A model generated the notes under the pieces. That model saw only the letters and a program-made list of their open reading frames with translations, was not told the DNA's origin and did not search any database. Source: Frigoribacterium endophyticum (GTDB lineage Bacteria; Actinomycetota; Actinomycetes; Actinomycetales; Microbacteriaceae). From it: a DNA stretch of 64,000 nucleotides. Both the position numbers and the translations under genes were made by a program. Location: positions 865,510 to 929,509 of the forward strand of contig NZ_JAAOYV010000002.1 in the NCBI RefSeq assembly GCF_011759585.1, in the 5' to 3' direction. Shown here piece by piece: positions 54,348-64,000 of the stretch (position 1 is the stretch's first letter; every line of letters begins with the position of its first letter).

Positions 54348-54785
54348 CTACTTGCAGGCGCCTTCGACGACTGCTGCAGCGTCCGTGATGCTGAAGGCCT
54401 TGCCGGTCTTGCCCGTTCCGTTGATGCAGAAGGTGGTCGTGCCCGCGGTGGGCGCTGCCTTGAAGCCGAGGACGTTGTCCGCGCTGACCGTGTAGCCGTA
54501 CTTGCCGAGGGTCGCGGCGTCGAGCGTGGTGGGCAGGTTGCCCGTGTCGGTCTGGAACCCGATGACCGCGGTCTTCGCGTTCGAGAGGTCGCTCTTCACG
54601 GAGGCGTCGCGGGCGTTGTTCTGCACGCCGAGGTACACCGGGATGGCGATGGCGGCGAGGATGCCGATGATGATCACGACGACGAGGAGCTCGATGAGCG
54701 TGAAGCCCTTGTCCTTGTCGGCGGCGAGGTTCTGGCGGCGAGCGCTGAGCTTGCCCATGAGCGCGAAGTACATGAGGGTGTCCAT
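54348..54785 (-). CDS. pilA: Major type IV pilin PilA
   Basis: 145 aa. Leader of 27 residues, then KG|FTLIELLVVVIIIGILAAIA with Gly27 and Glu at +5 (E32), the textbook type IVa pilin helix, and IPVYLGVQNNARDASVKSDL. Two Cys near the C-terminus (FCINGTG ... GACK) can form the D-loop disulphide. Start is uncertain: ATG at 54785, 54773 and 54758 and GTG at 54827 are in frame; 54785 is a compromise. Single-gene unit with its own terminator. Confidence 0.93.
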   Translation of the reverse strand: MDTLMYFALMGKLSARRQNLAADKDKGFTLIELLVVVIIIGILAAIAIPVYLGVQNNARDASVKSDLSNAKTAVIGFQTDTGNLPTTLDAATLGKYGYTVSADNVLGFKAAPTAGTTTFCINGTGKTGKAFSITDAAAVVEGACK

Positions 54786-54987
54786 TCCGGTACGGGGTGC
54801 AGGGGGAGAGTGATCGGCAGCGGTCACTGATCACCGCCGGGAACGATGCTGCCAGCGGGCCGCGGCCCCCGGAATCCCTTGGACGGGGGGTTATGCCCTG
54901 CGACACGGCCCCAGTCCGGGGCTCCCCCGAACGGGACAGAACCCCTGGTCACGCCTCGATCACACCCGTACGGGGCACACGCACGGA

Positions 54988-55027
54988 GGACCCCCTCCGG
55001 GCGACAGGTGTCGCCCGGAGGGGGTCC
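54988..55027 (-). terminator. Terminator after pilC
   Basis: Perfect 18-bp stem (54988-55005 / 55010-55027) with an AGGT loop, 20 bp beyond the pilC stop codon; closes the pilB-pilT-pilC unit before pilA. Confidence 0.85.
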
Positions 55028-55047
55028 CGGGCAGTGCGGGCCGAGCG

Positions 55048-56280
55048 CTACTTGATCAGCGAGGTGATCTGGAAGATCGGCAGGTAGAGCGCGACGATCA
55101 TGCCGCCGACCACGACGCCGAGGAAGGCGATCAGCAGCGGCTCGATCAGCGCGGTGAGCGACTCGGTGGTCGACTTGACCTCCTGGTCGTAGAAGTCCGC
55201 GACCTTCTCGAGCATGGTCTGCAGCGAGCCGCTGTCCTCCCCCACCGCGATCATCTGGGTCACCATCGACGGGAAGACGCCGGAGGCGGTGAGCGGGGCG
55301 GCGATGGACTCGCCCTGCCGCACCGACTCCGCGACCTCGACCAGCGCCTCCTCGAGCACGTAGTTGCCCGAGACCTCGCCCACGATCCGCAGCGCGGTGA
55401 GGATGGGCACGCCGGCGCCGATCATGTTCGAGAAGTTGCGGGCGAAGCGCGCGATCGCGATCTTGCGCAGCAGCACGCCGAAGACCGGCAGTTTGAGCTT
55501 CAGCGGGTCGAGGCGCGAGCGCACCTTGACGCTGTTCTTGTTCGTGCGCCACCAGATCGAGAACACGATGCCGAGCACCAGGGCGACGGGCACCACGTAC
55601 GGCATCGCCTGAGACGCGTAGACGAGCATCATCGTCGGCAGCGGCAGCTTGCCGCCCAGGTTCGTGAACATGTCCTGGAAGATCGGCACGATGAAGAGCA
55701 GCATCACGACGACGGCGACGAGCGACATCACGAGCACGACGACCGGGTAGGTCATCGCCGACTTGATCGTGCCGCGGAGGGCGACCTCCTTCTCGAAGTT
55801 CTCGGCCGTCGACTCGAGCGCCTTGTCGAGGAACCCGCCGACCTCGCCCGCCTTGATCATGTTGATCATCAGGGGCGGGAAGTCCTTGTCGTGCTTGCCG
55901 ACCGCGTCGGAGAACGAGACCCCGGTCTCGACGTCGTCGCGCACCTCCCCCATGATCTTCGCCAGGCGCTTGCTCTCGACCTGGTCGGCGAGGATCGTCA
56001 GGGTGCGCAGCAGCGACAGGCCCGACCCGATCATGGTCGCCATCTGGCGCGACATGACCGCGATGTCCTTCATCTTCACGGCCTTGTCGCCGAGGCCGGG
56101 GATCGACACCTCGCGCTGCAGGCCGGTTCCGGCCGCCGCCTCCGTGATCGAGATCGGCTGCACGCCCATCGTGCGCAGGCGTGTGATGACCGCGCCCTCG
56201 CTCGAGGCGTCGACCTTGCCCTTGACGACCTTGCCCGCCGTGTCGCGCCCCTTGTAGGCGTAGGCGACCGCGCCGGCCAT
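55048..56280 (-). CDS. pilC: Type IV pilus platform protein PilC
   Basis: 410 aa. Inner-membrane platform with two T2SSF/GspF domains: first LSRQ-like MSRQMATMIGSGLSLLRTL with a matching second ARFARNFSNMIGAGVPILTA, each followed by helices. Residues 1-60 are the N-terminal cytoplasmic part (VAYAYKGRDTAGKVVKGKVD). The ATG overlaps the pilT stop by one base (TGATG). Confidence 0.96.
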   Translation of the reverse strand: MAGAVAYAYKGRDTAGKVVKGKVDASSEGAVITRLRTMGVQPISITEAAAGTGLQREVSIPGLGDKAVKMKDIAVMSRQMATMIGSGLSLLRTLTILADQVESKRLAKIMGEVRDDVETGVSFSDAVGKHDKDFPPLMINMIKAGEVGGFLDKALESTAENFEKEVALRGTIKSAMTYPVVVLVMSLVAVVVMLLFIVPIFQDMFTNLGGKLPLPTMMLVYASQAMPYVVPVALVLGIVFSIWWRTNKNSVKVRSRLDPLKLKLPVFGVLLRKIAIARFARNFSNMIGAGVPILTALRIVGEVSGNYVLEEALVEVAESVRQGESIAAPLTASGVFPSMVTQMIAVGEDSGSLQTMLEKVADFYDQEVKSTTESLTALIEPLLIAFLGVVVGGMIVALYLPIFQITSLIK

Positions 56281-58115
56281 CAGGCGTCGCCCCGCGAGAA
56301 GGCGTCGCCGAAGTCGATGCCGCTGTCGAGGCCCTGCGACTCGCTCTTGTTGATGACGCGCGTGACGAGGCGGTCGAAGCCCTCCCGGTCGTGCACCTTC
56401 TCCATCGCGGCCTTGTGCGTCACGACGCCCGTGTTGACGAGGTCGGCGAGCTTCTGGTCCATGGTGTGCATGCCGAGGTCACGGCCCGCCTGCATCGACG
56501 AGGCGATCTGGTAGGTCTTGCCCTCGCGCACGAGGTTGCCGATGGCCGGCGTCATCATCATGATCTCCGTCGCGACGACCCGGCCACGGCCGCTCGCCTT
56601 GGGCAGCAGGGTCTGGCAGACGACGCCGCGGAGCGTCGAGGCCAGCTGGGTGCGCACCTGGTCCTGCTGGTGCGGCGGGAAGACGTCGATCACGCGGTCG
56701 ATCGTCTGCGCGGCGCTCTGCGTGTGCAGCGTCGCGAAGACGAGGTGCCCGGTCTCGGCGGCCGTCAGCGCAACCGAGATGGTCTCGAGGTCGCGGAGCT
56801 CGCCGATCAGGATCACGTCCGGGTCCTGGCGCAGCACGTGCTTGAGGGCGGCGGCGAAGCTGTGGGTGTCGTGCCCGACCTCGCGCTGGTTCACCAGCGA
56901 GCGCTTGTGCTGGTGCATGAACTCGATCGGGTCCTCGACCGTGACGATGTGGTCGGCCCGGGTGCGGTTCACCAGGTCGATCAGCGCCGCGAGGGTGGTC
57001 GACTTGCCGGAGCCCGTGGGGCCCGTGACGAGCACGAGGCCGCGGGGCAGCTTCGCGAAGGTCGACACCGACTCGGGCACCCCCAGCTCGTGCAGCGGCT
57101 TGATCTCGGTCGGGATGAGGCGGAACGCCGCCCCGAGCGAGCCGCGCTGCTGGTAGAAGTTCACGCGGAAGCGCGAGTCGTCGGAGAGCGACCAGGCGAA
57201 GTCGAGCTCGAGCTCGTCGTCGAAGCGCTCCTGCTGCTCGGGCGTGAGCAGGCTCGCGAGGGCCGCGGCGACCGTCACGGCGTCCCACGGCTCGGGCGAG
57301 GTGTGGGTCGGCTGCAGCGAGCCGTCCACCCGCAGCGTGGGAGCGGCGTCGACCGTGACGTGGAGGTCGGAGGCGCCGCGCTGGACGACCTCGATCAGGG
57401 CGGCGACGAGGCCGGGGTGCGCCGTGGTGCGGGCGTGCTCGTGCAGCTCGATGCCGAGGTCAGTGGCCGAGACGACGGGCAGGGCCGCGGTGACCGGAGT
57501 CGCGGGCGAGGCCACCGGGGCGGCGTGCTGGGGCTGGGGCTGCGCCACGGAGGCGGCCGCGGGGAGCACGGGACGGGCGGCCGGAGGGGTCACGGGCGAC
57601 GGGGCGGAGGCGTGCACGACGGGAGCCGGGGCCGGGGCCGGAGCCGGAGCAGCAGTCGGCTCCGCGACGGCGACCACCGGGGCGACGGCCACCGGCACGG
57701 CCGACACGGCGGGCTCGTCGGCCATGTCCGCGATCGCGTCGAAGCGCGGGTCGCTCCAGCTCGGCGTGGCCGGGGCGCGCGTGAGCCCCACCACCGCTGG
57801 TGACGACGGGGCGCGACCGCTGCCGACCTCGGCCGCGGCGGACGCGACCGCCGCGCCGAGGGCCTCGGCGAGGCGCGCGGCCCGTCGGCTCGAGGGCGCG
57901 GGCGTCGGGGTCCAGCCCAGCACCGCCTCCTGGTCGCCCTCGAGCGCGTAGACGTGCTTCGTCGGGTCGACGGGGGGCGAGGCGGGCACGAGCGTCACCG
58001 GCGCGGGCGGCTCCCACGACGTCGCGGGCGTGTCGGTGCTGACCTCGCGGCCGGGTCGGCCGGGGGCCCACCCGTCGGCGGCGTGGGGCTCGTCGGGGAT
58101 CTCGTAGACGCTCAT
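56280..58115 (-). CDS. pilT: Type IV pilus retraction ATPase PilT with long N-terminal extension
   Basis: 611 aa. The PilT core (about 236-600) has QRGASDLHVT, Walker A GPTGSGKST (365-373), Asp box IVTVEDPIEF, Walker B DPDVILIGELRD, His box GHLVFATLHTQSAAQTIDR and the AIRNLIRE-like AIGNLVREGKTYQI. It powers retraction (twitching, DNA uptake). Residues 1-235 are a Pro/Ala/Val-rich extension with one patterned piece (DPTKHVYALEGDQEAVLGW), making the protein nearly twice the usual 350 residues. ATG overlaps a 44-aa ORF; pilC overlaps its end. Confidence 0.93.
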   Translation of the reverse strand: MSVYEIPDEPHAADGWAPGRPGREVSTDTPATSWEPPAPVTLVPASPPVDPTKHVYALEGDQEAVLGWTPTPAPSSRRAARLAEALGAAVASAAAEVGSGRAPSSPAVVGLTRAPATPSWSDPRFDAIADMADEPAVSAVPVAVAPVVAVAEPTAAPAPAPAPAPVVHASAPSPVTPPAARPVLPAAASVAQPQPQHAAPVASPATPVTAALPVVSATDLGIELHEHARTTAHPGLVAALIEVVQRGASDLHVTVDAAPTLRVDGSLQPTHTSPEPWDAVTVAAALASLLTPEQQERFDDELELDFAWSLSDDSRFRVNFYQQRGSLGAAFRLIPTEIKPLHELGVPESVSTFAKLPRGLVLVTGPTGSGKSTTLAALIDLVNRTRADHIVTVEDPIEFMHQHKRSLVNQREVGHDTHSFAAALKHVLRQDPDVILIGELRDLETISVALTAAETGHLVFATLHTQSAAQTIDRVIDVFPPHQQDQVRTQLASTLRGVVCQTLLPKASGRGRVVATEIMMMTPAIGNLVREGKTYQIASSMQAGRDLGMHTMDQKLADLVNTGVVTHKAAMEKVHDREGFDRLVTRVINKSESQGLDSGIDFGDAFSRGDA

Positions 58116-58246
58116 GCGGCGGCCTCCGGGGCGGTGGTGGCGGATCGGGTCTCGGGGGCGACGACGCGCGTCGCGGGAGCAGGTGCCGGTGCCGCAGCCC
58201 CGGCGGGCGCCGAGGCAGGGGCGGAGGAGGCGCGGGGCCGGGTCAC
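58112..58246 (-). CDS. 44-aa Pro/Ala-rich ORF coupled to pilB and pilT
   Basis: A GTG (58244-58246) overlaps the pilB stop as GTGA; the frame runs 44 codons and its TGA (58112-58114) overlaps the pilT ATG as ATGA. The product, VTRPRASSAPASAPAG then Ala/Pro/Thr repeats, has no fold and resembles the pilT N-terminal extension. It may be a real short peptide, a device passing ribosomes from pilB to pilT, or coincidence. Absent from usual pilB-pilT junctions as far as I know. Confidence 0.5.
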   Translation of the reverse strand: MTRPRASSAPASAPAGAAAPAPAPATRVVAPETRSATTAPEAAA

Positions 58247-59904
58247 GCGACCACCCGCAGGATCTCCTCGACGCTGGTGAGGCCGAGCTTCGCCTTCTCC
58301 CAGCCGTCCTGGCGGAGCGTGAGCATGCCCTGCTCGCGGGCGGTGCGGCCGATCTCGGCGCTCGAGGCGCGGGTCACGGCGAGGCGCTCGATCTCCTCCG
58401 AGACGCTCATCACCTCGTGCAGGGCGATGCGCCCGCGGTAGCCCGTGTTGGAGCACTGCTGGCAGCCGACGGGCTGGAACACCGTCGGGTCCTCGCCGTC
58501 GCGCAGCTCGAACTTCAGCGCGGCGAGCTGCCGCGGCGAGTAGTTCGTGGGCTGCTTGCAGCGGTCGCAGAGGCGCCGGGCGAGGCGCTGGGCCACGACG
58601 CAGTCGATGGCGCTCCCGACCAGGAAGGGCTCGATGCCCATCTCGGTGAGCCGCGTGATGGCGCTCGGGGCGTCGTTCGTGTGCAGCGTGCTGAGCACGA
58701 GGTGGCCGGTCAGCGACGCCTCGATGGCGATCTGCGCGGTCTCGTGGTCGCGGATCTCGCCGAGCAGGACGACGTCGGGGTCGGAGCGGAGGATGCTCCG
58801 CAGCGCGCTCGCGAACGTGAGGCCGGCCTTCGGGTTGACCTGCACCTGGTTGATGCCGCGCATCCGGTACTCGACCGGGTCCTCGACCGTGATGACGTTG
58901 ATCTCGGGGCGGGCGACGGCGTTGAGCGTCGTGTAGAGCGTCGTCGACTTGCCCGAGCCCGTGGGGCCCGTGACGAGGATCATGCCGTACGGCTTCGAGT
59001 ACGACGCCGCGTAGACGTCGAAGTTGCGCTCTAGCAGGTTGAGGTCGCGGAGGCTCATCGACGTGTTCGAGTTGTCGAGGATCCGCATGACGACCTTCTC
59101 GCCCCACACCGTGGGCAGCGTCGCGACGCGGAGATCGATCTGGCGGCCGCCGTGGCGCACCGACATGCGGCCGTCCTGCGGCTTGCGGCGCTCGGCGATG
59201 TCGATCTCGCTCATGATCTTGAGGCGCGAGATGACGCCGTTCTGGATGGCCTTCGGGGCCGGCTGCATCTCGTGCAGCACGCCGTCGATGCGGTAGCGGA
59301 TCCGGACGTCGGTCTCGCTCGGCTCGATGTGGATGTCGGAGGCGTGGTCGGTGATCGCCTGGCTCACGAGCAGGTTGACGAAGCGCACGATGGGCACGTC
59401 GTCGTCGGGGCCGTCGGTGATGTCGGCCGCCGACTCCTGCGCCTTCTCCTCCTCGAGCGTGCTCGTGAGGTCGTTGAGCTCGTCGTCGGCGCGGAGGTAG
59501 CGGTCGATCGCGGCGAGCAGGTCGCCCTTCTCGGCGACCACGGGGTCGACGCCGATGCGGAGGCCCGCGCGCACGTCGTCGATGGCGAAGACGTCGCCCG
59601 GGTCGGCCATCGCGAGCAGGAGGCCGCCGTCGCGCACGCCGATGGGCAGCACGCTGTGGCGGCGACAGACGGCGGCGGGCACCATCGTGACGGCGGCGCG
59701 GTCGACGGGGTAGTCGATCAGCTCGACGAAGTCCATGCCGGCGGCCTGCGCACGCGCGCGGGCCACCTGCGAGGTGGTCACGACGCCCTGCGACAGGAGC
59801 TCGCGGATGGAGGCCTCCTCGTCGGTGGAGCGGCGACCGACGCGGTCGAGGTACTCCATGGGCAGCAGGCCGTGCAGGATCAGGATCTCGGTCATGGAAG
59901 CCAC
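58243..59904 (-). CDS. pilB: Type IV pilus extension ATPase PilB
   Basis: 553 aa. T2SSE N-terminal domain (about 20-140), then the ATPase with ASDIHIEP, Walker A GPTGSGKST (313-321), VEDPVEY, Walker B DPDVVLLGEIRD and GHLVLSTLHTNDA; a zinc knuckle with CDRCKQ and CQQCSNTGYRGR follows, typical of PilB/GspE. The start is set at the GTG 59902-59904 because GAGGAGG lies 8 nt upstream; the ATG three codons later is too far from it. First gene of pilB-orf44-pilT-pilC. Confidence 0.96.
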   Translation of the reverse strand: MASMTEILILHGLLPMEYLDRVGRRSTDEEASIRELLSQGVVTTSQVARARAQAAGMDFVELIDYPVDRAAVTMVPAAVCRRHSVLPIGVRDGGLLLAMADPGDVFAIDDVRAGLRIGVDPVVAEKGDLLAAIDRYLRADDELNDLTSTLEEEKAQESAADITDGPDDDVPIVRFVNLLVSQAITDHASDIHIEPSETDVRIRYRIDGVLHEMQPAPKAIQNGVISRLKIMSEIDIAERRKPQDGRMSVRHGGRQIDLRVATLPTVWGEKVVMRILDNSNTSMSLRDLNLLERNFDVYAASYSKPYGMILVTGPTGSGKSTTLYTTLNAVARPEINVITVEDPVEYRMRGINQVQVNPKAGLTFASALRSILRSDPDVVLLGEIRDHETAQIAIEASLTGHLVLSTLHTNDAPSAITRLTEMGIEPFLVGSAIDCVVAQRLARRLCDRCKQPTNYSPRQLAALKFELRDGEDPTVFQPVGCQQCSNTGYRGRIALHEVMSVSEEIERLAVTRASSAEIGRTAREQGMLTLRQDGWEKAKLGLTSVEEILRVVA

Positions 59905-60030
59905 GGGACGTACCTCCTCGGTACAGCCGCCGCGGGTGGTCGGGATCGCGTCGGCACGGTCGCCCGGGTCGGGAGTCCGAGCGGTGTCCACGCTAAGGCG
60001 AGCAGGCCTCGGGGGCACGTCCCAGAGCGG

Positions 60031-60050
60031 GTGCCCCCGCAAGGGGGCAC
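60031..60050 (-). terminator. Hairpin between GNAT gene and pilB
   Basis: 8-bp stem GTGCCCCC/GGGGGCAC with a GCAA tetraloop in the 205-bp gap between the GNAT stop and pilB start. A third GGGGGCAC copy lies at 60011-60018. Likely terminates the GNAT transcript. No clear consensus promoter for pilB was found in the gap. Confidence 0.55.
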
Positions 60051-60093
60051 AGGGCGTCACCCGTCGCCGCGGCCGGCCGTGCAGGAGGCCTGC

Positions 60094-60109
60094 GGGAGGC
60101 GCGGGCCGG
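60094..60109 (-). repeat. Stop-adjacent 16-bp repeat, copy 4 (after GNAT gene)
   Basis: GGGAGGCGCGGGCCGG in plus sense, abutting the stop codon of the GNAT gene; one base differs from copies 1 and 2. Same position and orientation relative to the gene. Confidence 0.75.
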
Positions 60110-60661
60110 CTACCCGAGGACGCGCTGGTAGAGCACGTGGTCCTGCCACCGCCCGGCGATCCGGAGGTAGCTCGGCGCCGTGCCGATCAGCGTGAACCCC
60201 GACGCCTCGAGCACGCGCCGGGAGGGCACGTTGTGCGGCAGGGCGCTCGCCTCGAGGCGGTGCAGCCGCAGGCGCGTCGCGGCGAGGTCGGCCACGACCG
60301 CCACGGCCGCCCGGGCGAGGCCTCGGCCCGTCCGCTCCCGGTCGACCCAGTAGCCGACCGAGGCGGCCTGGACCGGGCCACGGACGATGTGGTTCAGCGA
60401 GATGCCGCCGACGACGCGGTCGCCGTCGGGTCCGCGCTCGACGAGGTGGAGGGGCAGGGCCTCCCCCGAGTCCGCCGCCGCGATCCGTGCCGTCAGCAGG
60501 GCGAGCTGGCCGGCCGGCTCGAAGAACGAGGCCGGGCGAGCAGGGTCCCAGGGGGCGAGGTGGTCGCGGTTGCGCGCCTGCGCGGCCGCCAGCGACGCGG
60601 CGTCGCCGACCCGCGCCTCCCTCAGGGTGACGTCGTCGGTGAGGGCCTGCTCGAACTGCAC
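60110..60661 (-). CDS. GNAT acetyltransferase, RimJ/RimL-like
   Basis: 183 aa. RimJ/RimL layout: TLREARVGDAASLAAAQARN at the start, VGYWVDRERTGRGLARAAVA (acetyl-CoA loop about 115-125), then LHRLEASALPHNVPSRRVLEASGF. The GTG at 60659-60661 is chosen because TACGCT lies 7 nt upstream (leaderless layout); a more distal GTG at 60688 would start inside the rpoC terminator stem. Substrate unknown: a ribosomal-protein N-terminus or small molecule. Between rpoC and the pilus genes. Confidence 0.87.
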   Translation of the reverse strand: MQFEQALTDDVTLREARVGDAASLAAAQARNRDHLAPWDPARPASFFEPAGQLALLTARIAAADSGEALPLHLVERGPDGDRVVGGISLNHIVRGPVQAASVGYWVDRERTGRGLARAAVAVVADLAATRLRLHRLEASALPHNVPSRRVLEASGFTLIGTAPSYLRIAGRWQDHVLYQRVLG

Positions 60662-60668
60662 CCCACCG

Positions 60669-60674
60669 AGCGTA
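60669..60674 (-). promoter_or_regulatory. Putative -10 hexamer for leaderless GNAT gene
   Basis: TACGCT on the minus strand, 7 nt before the GTG start, immediately after the 27-bp terminator hairpin of rpoC. Confidence 0.45.
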
Positions 60675-60681
60675 GGCGCGG

Positions 60682-60737
60682 GCACCACGAAGGGCCCCGG
60701 CTCTCGCAGGTGCGAGAGCCGGGGCCCTTCGTGGTGC
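60682..60737 (-). terminator. 27-bp perfect hairpin after rpoC
   Basis: Perfectly complementary 27-nt arms separated by only 2 nt (60682-60708 / 60711-60737), 60 bp beyond the rpoC stop. No T-run. The strongest stem in the window; it should block read-through from the rpoBC operon into the pilus region. Confidence 0.85.
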
Positions 60738-60747
60738 TGGGCCTCCT

Positions 60748-60788
60748 GGGGAGGTGCGGGTCAGGTCAGACCCTCACCGCGCCTCCCC
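60748..60788 (-). terminator. First, imperfect hairpin after rpoC
   Basis: 12-bp stem with one mismatch whose arms are GGGGAGGTGCGG and CCGCGCCTCCCC, the core of the dispersed repeat, 9 bp after the rpoC stop and before the 27-bp hairpin. Tandem terminators fit a highly expressed operon. Confidence 0.6.
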
Positions 60789-60796
60789 GGGGGTGC

Positions 60797-64000
<3,204 letters not shown>

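Overview
This 64-kb window is one continuous piece of a high-GC actinobacterial chromosome, almost entirely conserved housekeeping genes, and nearly all on the minus strand. Gene order (rpoC ... rpsL-rpsG-fusA-tuf ... S10 operon, spc operon, alpha operon ... rplM-rpsI-glmM ... glmS-acpS-alr-tsaE ... tsaB-rimI-tsaD), frequent GTG starts, 4-bp GTGA/ATGA gene overlaps, Ala/Lys-rich tails on ribosomal proteins and LAxTG-type sortase signals all point to Micrococcales, most likely Microbacteriaceae. That assignment is inference from gene order and protein style; no rRNA gene is present to test it.

Layout, read along the minus strand from the right edge. RpoC (C-terminal 1067 residues) ends in two hairpins. 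Then come a GNAT acetyltransferase and a complete type IV pilus locus in three transcription blocks: pilB-(44-aa ORF)-pilT-pilC; pilA; and pilV-pilW-pilX-prepilin peptidase-pilM-pilN-pilO. A secreted beta-propeller-like LAFTG protein and a small membrane protein follow. The str operon (rpsL, rpsG, fusA) and tuf come next. A three-gene accessory block follows (MT0933-like small protein, topoisomerase IB, DarT-like protein), then the S10 and spc operons through secY-adk-map. A plus-strand LCP-family gene separates these from infA-rpmJ-rpsM-rpsK-rpoA-rplQ. A large cell-wall nuclease lies between rplQ and truA. After truA come a GNAT gene, rplM-rpsI-glmM, a YdcF-like membrane protein, plus-strand coaA, and glmS-acpS-alr2-alr1-tsaE. 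An XRE regulator/SDR pair then splits tsaE from tsaB-rimI-tsaD. Two small membrane/low-complexity proteins close the left end.

Functional themes: translation and its GTPases; transcription core (RpoA, RpoC); wall precursor supply (GlmS, GlmM, two alanine-racemase-family proteins, LCP glycopolymer ligase); t6A tRNA modification (TsaB/D/E) with RimI; CoA and ACP maturation; secretion; and a surface-organelle locus set inside the rpoBC-str region. rpsN and rpsD are absent from their usual positions.

Signals beyond genes: consensus-like promoters before rplM, infA, rpsJ and rpsL; a recurring TANNNT hexamer 6-7 nt before start codons (glmS, coaA, tsaB, truA, two others) that looks like leaderless transcription; many perfect GC-rich terminator hairpins; and a near-identical 16-bp element directly 3' of four stop codons. 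No CRISPR array, tRNA, rRNA, prophage or insertion sequence was seen. No clearly new defence or biosynthetic system is present; the best leads are the second racemase, the doubly coupled 44-aa pilus ORF, the long PilT extension, the DarT-like/TopIB block and the stop-adjacent repeat.
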